Of a stretch of DNA of 64,000 bases, positions 59,631 through 64,000 are shown piece after piece (the first letter of the stretch is position 1; each line of letters begins with the position of its first letter). The translations under genes and the position numbers were made by a program. Origin of the DNA: Epiperipatus broadwayi (lineage: Eukaryota > Onychophora > Udeonychophora > Euonychophora > Peripatidae); contig JAQFVV010012394.1 in the NCBI GenBank assembly GCA_028023455.1, forward strand, positions 32,332,885 to 32,396,884, given 5' to 3'. The notes under the pieces were generated by a model, which did not search any database, was not told where the DNA came from, and saw only the letters and a program-made list of their open reading frames with translations.

Positions 59631-62600
59631 CTAATTTATTGAAGGTACAGGTTTCAAACTACGTGCATTGTAGGTGCCTTGGATTCCTTCAGGGGTTGAG
59701 AGCATAAATGCATTCTCTCCCACCTGGCTTTCAATCATGAAAGGTCCATTATATAAGCTTAAAAATTTTCTAAATTCGTTTTTCTTTAAGTTGCTAACAT
59801 GAGGAGTACGGACAAATACAAAATCTCCGACCTTAAAAGGATGTGGTTTACCTTTATACTGTTTAGAGCGCTTTTGGCCCATTTTTCTTAAATTCCGTCT
59901 GGCTTTTTCTATATCAAGATCACTATTTATTTCTTCTAGAATGATGGGTAAAGGAGTTTTAATTAGTAATGGCTCCTGTATTCCAAATTGAAGCCTAATA
60001 GGAGCAAATTTTGTGGATTCATTCATGGTAATGTTTATGTAATTGATAACTTCAGGCAACTTATTTACCCACAACCGGTGATTATCCTTCACATAGACAC
60101 GAAATAGCCTACTCAATTCCCTCATCACCCTTTCACATGGATTGGATTGCGGATTTCTTATAGAACTCATTATATGTCGGATATTCTGTCTTCTAATCCA
60201 CTTTCTCCATGTGCTGGAAATAAAAGCAGTAGCATGATCCGTAAGAATAGACATAGGTTTTCCCACCAAAGGAAATTGACTATTGCTAAGACTTTTAATG
60301 ACATTTTTTGCATCAGTCTTAGGAACAGGATATGCACATACATATTTAGTAAATAAATCATAGGTAACTAGGATGAATTTTTGTTTATTAAAGGGTGGAA
60401 GAGGTCCATAGAAGTCCAATGATAATATCTCATTAGGTCCCCCTGGAAGAATAGGTTGAAGTACCCCAGCATGTGATTTTCCAGAATGTTTTGACTTCAG
60501 ACAAATCTCACAGTGTCTTAATTGACTTACAATTGATGCATACATGTTTGACCAGTAAAAATATTTTTTCAATATGTGCTCTAATTTTGGTGAGCCATAA
60601 TGACCATATTTGCAATGAACATAAGAGATTAGCCGATTAGTCATAGACCTAGGGATCACTACCTTCCACGAGCTATCATTGTTAGGTATAGTCTGATACA
60701 TCAACATGCCCTGATATAATTTGTATCTACTTTTAATTCGGGTAATATTCCTATTCTGGCCTATGGGTACAATAGGATCAGATAGTAATTTAATTATTCT
60801 TCCAAATTTCACATCTTGAGACTGTTCTACTGCAAGGTTCTTATAATCACCTTCAATAGTTTCATCTGTAACCAACTCAATATTTGTAATTACAATATTG
60901 TGATGGTTGGGATGAAAAGACAATGAATCTACAGGGTTACGGCTCAAAGCATCTGCTATGACATTTTTACCTCCCTCATAATATTGAATTTTGTATTGAA
61001 ACTGTTGGAGATAAAGACTCCATCTTACCAACCTTTCATTGTTTAAATAACTTTTATTAAGGAACTCTAAGCTCCTATGATCACTTAAAACCACAACCTC
61101 TGATCCCAGCAAAAATTGACGGAGTTTCTGGAAAGCCCAGACTACAGCTAAGGCTTCCTTTTCGGTAACGGAGTAATTTAGTTCAGGCCCCTTTAGACGC
61201 CTGCTCAAAAAGTACAAAATTTGAGGTTTCTGAAAATCATCTAATTGGTAGAGAACTACTCCTAATCCAAAATTACTGCTGTCAGTCTGTAAGTAAAATA
61301 TCTTGCCAAAATCTGGATAAGCCAAAATGACCTTTTTTAGGAATGTAGCCTTTATCTTATTAAATTCTAATGTATGCTCATTGTTCCACTTCCATTTCAC
61401 ATTTCCTTTTAATAATAATGACAGTGACATGGTATCATTGGAAAAATCTTGGTAAAATTTGTGATAATAGTTACACAAGCCTAGGAATGATTTAAGCTGT
61501 TTCTTAGTTTTAGGGATAGGAAAGTTTTGAATGGCTGTCACTTTATCCGGATGGGGTTTAATTCCCTGATCACTGACCAGATGCCCCAGAAAAGTGATTT
61601 CAGTGGCTGCCAATGTACATTTTTCCAAATTAATTTTTATATTATTAGTGTGACATTCAAAAAAGAATAAACCCAAATCATTTAAATGTTCATAGATGTC
61701 TGCAGACGCAATAACGATATCATCCACATACATAATTATTTTCTTCTTTAATTGAGTGGAAAAAATTCTATCCAAACACCTAATAAGTCCTGCTCCACTG
61801 TTAATCAAACCAAAAGGCATCCTTTCAAAAACATAGGATTGGCCTTCAAAACGGAAAGCAGTGTACTTTTGGTCATCAGTATGCAATGGAATTTGCCAGT
61901 AACTGGCCGTCAAGTCAAAAGTTGAAAAAATATATTTGCCCTTGAATTTGATCAAAAGTTCATGAATAGGTGGAGGCACATCACGTTCTGGAATGGTTAA
62001 TTGGTTAAGCACACGTGCATCTAGGCACACCCGAACTGATCCATTTCTTTTTCTTACAATCACAAGAGGATTGACATAGGCTGAAGGGCTTTTCTTGACA
62101 ATATGCCATTCAATCATTTTATTGATTTGCTGCTGTACTTCTGCCTGGTATTGGTATGGAATGGGGTATGATCGCTGCTGGAATGGTGCTTCATTCCTGA
62201 GTTTGATTCGATGGACGTATCCTCCAATAATACCTGGTATCTTTGAAAATATATCCTTGTACTGGATCATCAATTGATGTAATTGTTCTTTATAATCAAT
62301 ATCCAAAATGTTAGAATCATCTAATTTAATTTTTATGTTCAATTCAACTGATGTATCGTGTATGACCATTAACTGATTCAATTGAACATCTATATTATCA
62401 TAAAAATGACAAGAATCATTATTAAAGGCAAAAAGTTTGTTTTTAAAATCAATATTGCATTTATTTAAACTCATGAAGTCAGAACCAATGATAACTTCAT
62501 GAATAAGATCAGGCATTATTAGGAAAACATGTCCAAATTCAGATTCACCAATTTTTACATTAAGCCAGGTTTGCTTATTCATAAGTTTTGCTTTTCTCCC

Positions 62601-62933
62601 ATTTGCAAGCGTAACCTGAATTGGTTTTACAGGAAGCAAAGGTACAGATTTATTTGCATCCACAATTTTATCATAAACAATCGAGGACAATATTGATGCC
62701 TGACTTCCAGAGTCTACCAAAGCATTAACAAGAACACCTTCAATATAAATTTTGACAATAGGACAACTATATAATATAGGAGGGTCCACAACCTCATAAG
62801 GCTCCAACAGATCAATATTAAGGTCTATACTATTTACATATGCTTCTTCATTGTCTATATGGTTCCTCCCCAAGTTAGCAACAGGCACCCACAGCGAGGA
62901 ACTTTTCCATGAGGCCCCCTCTAGTTTAATGTA
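59631..62933 (-). CDS. pol: Ty3/gypsy Pol polyprotein (PR-RT-RNase H-IN)
   Basis: The frame is open from 62933 with no ATG near its start; a GTG lies at 62888. Numbering from that codon (1085 residues): retropepsin with LVDSGSQASI (DSG at 59-61); RT with TFDLTASYWQIP (Asp325), RMPFG and IMYVDDIVIA (YVDD 387-390); RNase H with LQTDSS (Asp536), TEKEALAVVW (Glu576) and LSDHRS (Asp603); integrase zinc region His758, His763, Cys793, Cys796; integrase core Asp825 (LDFYGPLPP), Asp884 (ILTDHATAF) and Glu919 (NPCER); a GPF motif at about 1048 and NARSLKP near the end. All expected catalytic residues are present. It would copy the element RNA and insert the DNA in the nucleus. The lack of a start codon and the overlap with gag imply expression as a Gag-Pol fusion by -1 frameshifting. 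The RT segment INSGAGLIRCLDRIF after MPFGL differs from the common CNAPATFQR type. Confidence 0.93.
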   Translation of the reverse strand, partial: YIKLEGASWKSSSLWVPVANLGRNHIDNEEAYVNSIDLNIDLLEPYEVVDPPILYSCPIVKIYIEGVLVNALVDSGSQASILSSIVYDKIVDANKSVPLLPVKPIQVTLANGRKAKLMNKQTWLNVKIGESEFGHVFLIMPDLIHEVIIGSDFMSLNKCNIDFKNKLFAFNNDSCHFYDNIDVQLNQLMVIHDTSVELNIKIKLDDSNILDIDYKEQLHQLMIQYKDIFSKIPGIIGGYVHRIKLRNEAPFQQRSYPIPYQYQAEVQQQINKMIEWHIVKKSPSAYVNPLVIVRKRNGSVRVCLDARVLNQLTIPERDVPPPIHELLIKFKGKYIFSTFDLTASYWQIPLHTDDQKYTAFRFEGQSYVFERMPFGLINSGAGLIRCLDRIFSTQLKKKIIMYVDDIVIASADIYEHLNDLGLFFFECHTNNIKINLEKCTLAATEITFLGHLVSDQGIKPHPDKVTAIQNFPIPKTKKQLKSFLGLCNYYHKFYQDFSNDTMSLSLLLKGNVKWKWNNEHTLEFNKIKATFLKKVILAYPDFGKIFYLQTDSSNFGLGVVLYQLDDFQKPQILYFLSRRLKGPELNYSVTEKEALAVVWAFQKLRQFLLGSEVVVLSDHRSLEFLNKSYLNNERLVRWSLYLQQFQYKIQYYEGGKNVIADALSRNPVDSLSFHPNHHNIVITNIELVTDETIEGDYKNLAVEQSQDVKFGRIIKLLSDPIVPIGQNRNITRIKSRYKLYQGMLMYQTIPNNDSSWKVVIPRSMTNRLISYVHCKYGHYGSPKLEHILKKYFYWSNMYASIVSQLRHCEICLKSKHSGKSHAGVLQPILPGGPNEILSLDFYGPLPPFNKQKFILVTYDLFTKYVCAYPVPKTDAKNVIKSLSNSQFPLVGKPMSILTDHATAFISSTWRKWIRRQNIRHIMSSIRNPQSNPCERVMRELSRLFRVYVKDNHRLWVNKLPEVINYINITMNESTKFAPIRLQFGIQEPLLIKTPLPIILEEINSDLDIEKARRNLRKMGQKRSKQYKGKPHPFKVGDFVFVRTPHVSNLKKNEFRKFLSLYNGPFMIESQVGENAFMLSTPEGIQGTYNARSLKPVPSIN

Positions 62934-64000
62934 CTACTTTTAACATTTGTCTTAATATCCTTTGTGTGAGGTGGTTTAATTCCACTAACAGAAGGTTGAT
63001 CTCTATCTTGGGTCTTATTAATTAGACTAGGTTGACCATTAACTCTATGATAAAATTTTGGTCGTTTATAACTACGACTCCTACTCTGGTATCTGTTATC
63101 ACGATAAGGACTTCTTATTGGAGCAACATTAACATTAGCAATGGAACAGTTATGAGAAGCTCTAGCCTCCTTTCCACCTCTATATCTGTTTTCCAGGTCA
63201 CATTCACTTGTCTCAAGTGCATCTAAGATCTCTGACACCTCATCAATTGTATACTTATCTGCAGCAATCAAAACTTGTTCAATCTGTCGAGGTAAGTTAT
63301 GTCTTAAGATCCTGACTATATGATGCTCAGATAATGGGAAAGCAGTTAAAGTTTTAAGTTTGACCGCCTGTCCACGAAAAAATTGAGTATAGCTACCTTT
63401 ATTAGCATTGTACTTTTCTCGAGTGATTTGATAACGCATGTTATCCTGACGATCTTCACCCCAGAAACTTGACATTATTAAATGTTTAAAATCTCCATAT
63501 GTTTGAGGACAATCAAACAAAGACTGCCACCAATCTTTTGCAGCAGCATAAAGATGGTTGCTGGAGATAGCCAGTTTTTCTCTTTCTGAAAATGCACATA
63601 AAGTAAACAATTCCTCCAAATTTTGAAGAAATTCTAGAGGGTTTTCCAAATACTCCCCTTTAAATGGCTTAATCTTTAGAAATTTAAGAGCTGTAGATCC
63701 ACCCATAGACATATCTGTGTTCTTGACATCATTGGCTACAGATTCAATTCCTAATGGTTTTTGGAGAATGGGAGTTGTGCGGATACCAGTAAAATTACCA
63801 TCTGATACAACTACTTCTTTAACAGAGGTCTCTGTCCCATCCACATAATACTTGGTGTTTTGACCAATGAAATTATCATTTTTCTCTTGAGCCTTTTGAA
63901 TTTCTAACATTTTTAGCTGAAGATTTTCAATCTTTGCCTCTAGTTTCTGTCCTTCTTTAAACTCATTTGACTCATTTGGCCACTCTTGACATTTATCCCT
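62921..64000 (-). CDS. gag: Gypsy-type Gag, N-terminus beyond window edge
   Basis: The frame remains open to the right edge (about 359 residues seen), so the start codon is outside the window; the ATG at 63910 is internal. The upstream portion is Glu/Lys/Gln-rich and probably coiled coil (KLEAKIENLQLKM). Capsid-like blocks in Ty3/gypsy style follow: FLKIKPFKGEYLENPLEFL, LYAAAKDWWQSL, FKHLIMSSFWGEDR, YTQFFRGQAVKLK and LRHNLPRQIEQVL. The C-terminus is basic and Ser/Arg/Tyr-rich (YRDNRYQSRSRSYKRP) and has no CCHC zinc knuckle. It should form the virus-like particle and bind RNA, here probably through the basic tail. It ends 13 bases inside the open pol frame. Confidence 0.85.
   Translation of the reverse strand, partial: RDKCQEWPNESNEFKEGQKLEAKIENLQLKMLEIQKAQEKNDNFIGQNTKYYVDGTETSVKEVVVSDGNFTGIRTTPILQKPLGIESVANDVKNTDMSMGGSTALKFLKIKPFKGEYLENPLEFLQNLEELFTLCAFSEREKLAISSNHLYAAAKDWWQSLFDCPQTYGDFKHLIMSSFWGEDRQDNMRYQITREKYNANKGSYTQFFRGQAVKLKTLTAFPLSEHHIVRILRHNLPRQIEQVLIAADKYTIDEVSEILDALETSECDLENRYRGGKEARASHNCSIANVNVAPIRSPYRDNRYQSRSRSYKRPKFYHRVNGQPSLINKTQDRDQPSVSGIKPPHTKDIKTNVKSSTLN
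62924..62930 (-). promoter_or_regulatory. Possible -1 frameshift site at gag-pol junction
   Basis: On the minus strand the last sense codons of gag are ACA TTA AAC followed by TAG. The heptamer A TTA AAC differs from the classic X XXY YYZ pattern only in its first bases, and its A-site AAC allows re-pairing on AAA. After a -1 slip, reading continues CTA GAG GGG in the pol frame. A short GAGG...CCTC complementarity follows at once. Function is inferred. Confidence 0.45.

Larger units (their letters stand above)
55967..64000 (-). mobile_element. Ty3/gypsy-type LTR retrotransposon, 3' part, right end outside window
   Basis: Minus-strand order: Gag (open at the window edge), pol with protease-RT-RNase H-integrase, a 147-bp non-coding stretch, a polypurine tract, then a candidate LTR. 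RT before integrase is the Ty3/gypsy arrangement. No env-like frame is present between pol and the LTR. The 5' LTR and primer site would lie beyond position 64000. The pol frame is uninterrupted, implying recent insertion or selection on function. Confidence 0.85.

Noticed and set aside
60147-63226. Short frames on the plus strand and in other minus frames over gag-pol
   Set aside because: Shadows of the gypsy polyprotein; no independent motif.

Overview
This is a 64 kb stretch of AT-rich, repeat-dense nuclear DNA from an animal. I found no ordinary single-copy host gene, RNA gene or CRISPR array. The evidence for a metazoan is the set of mobile elements: a Ty3/gypsy LTR retrotransposon with intact pol, an RTE-type LINE, Penelope-like elements with GIY-YIG domains, two tRNA-derived SINE families and many foldback elements. 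An arthropod is my best guess from the AT-richness and this mix, but other invertebrates such as a cnidarian or mollusc are not excluded.

Layout. 1-9.5 kb: SINE fragments, RTE 3' ends, a TA-flanked MITE (4801-5089), simple repeats. 9.5-13.7 kb: hairpin repeats (called HP1 here), a Penelope GIY-YIG remnant, a tandem duplication (10.7-11.6 kb). 15-18.8 kb: SINE copies, a long near-perfect hairpin and a decayed Penelope-like element with RT, linker and GIY-YIG parts in order. 23.5-24.1 kb: an unidentified degenerate coding-like stretch with an internal protein repeat. 25.8-27.2 kb: two HP1 copies, one with a 12-bp target duplication. 29.6-32.2 kb: foldback elements. 33-34.6 kb: a LINE C-terminus with a zf-RVT-like zinc motif, possibly an internally deleted copy. 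36.6-38.8 kb: a candidate solo LTR. 41.7-51.6 kb: LINE fragments, SINEs, foldbacks, tandem duplications.

52.4-55.4 kb, minus strand: a nearly full-length RTE LINE (AP endonuclease, reverse transcriptase, C-terminal region) broken by two frameshifts, one inside the RT active-site motif. Eight further 3'-end fragments of similar elements are spread over the window. 56-64 kb, minus strand: the 3' part of a gypsy-type element. Gag runs off the right edge, pol carries protease, RT, RNase H and integrase, and a polypurine tract precedes a candidate 3.5 kb LTR. Gag and pol overlap in the -1 frame.

The gypsy element has an open pol and is probably the youngest large insertion, able in principle to encode its own replication if its unseen 5' half is intact. 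The RTE copy is dead as it stands, though relatives probably supplied the 3' fragments. The SINEs and hairpin retroposon-like family must have borrowed machinery from such autonomous elements. Everything here was read by eye: family names rest on motif recognition and all repeat boundaries are approximate.
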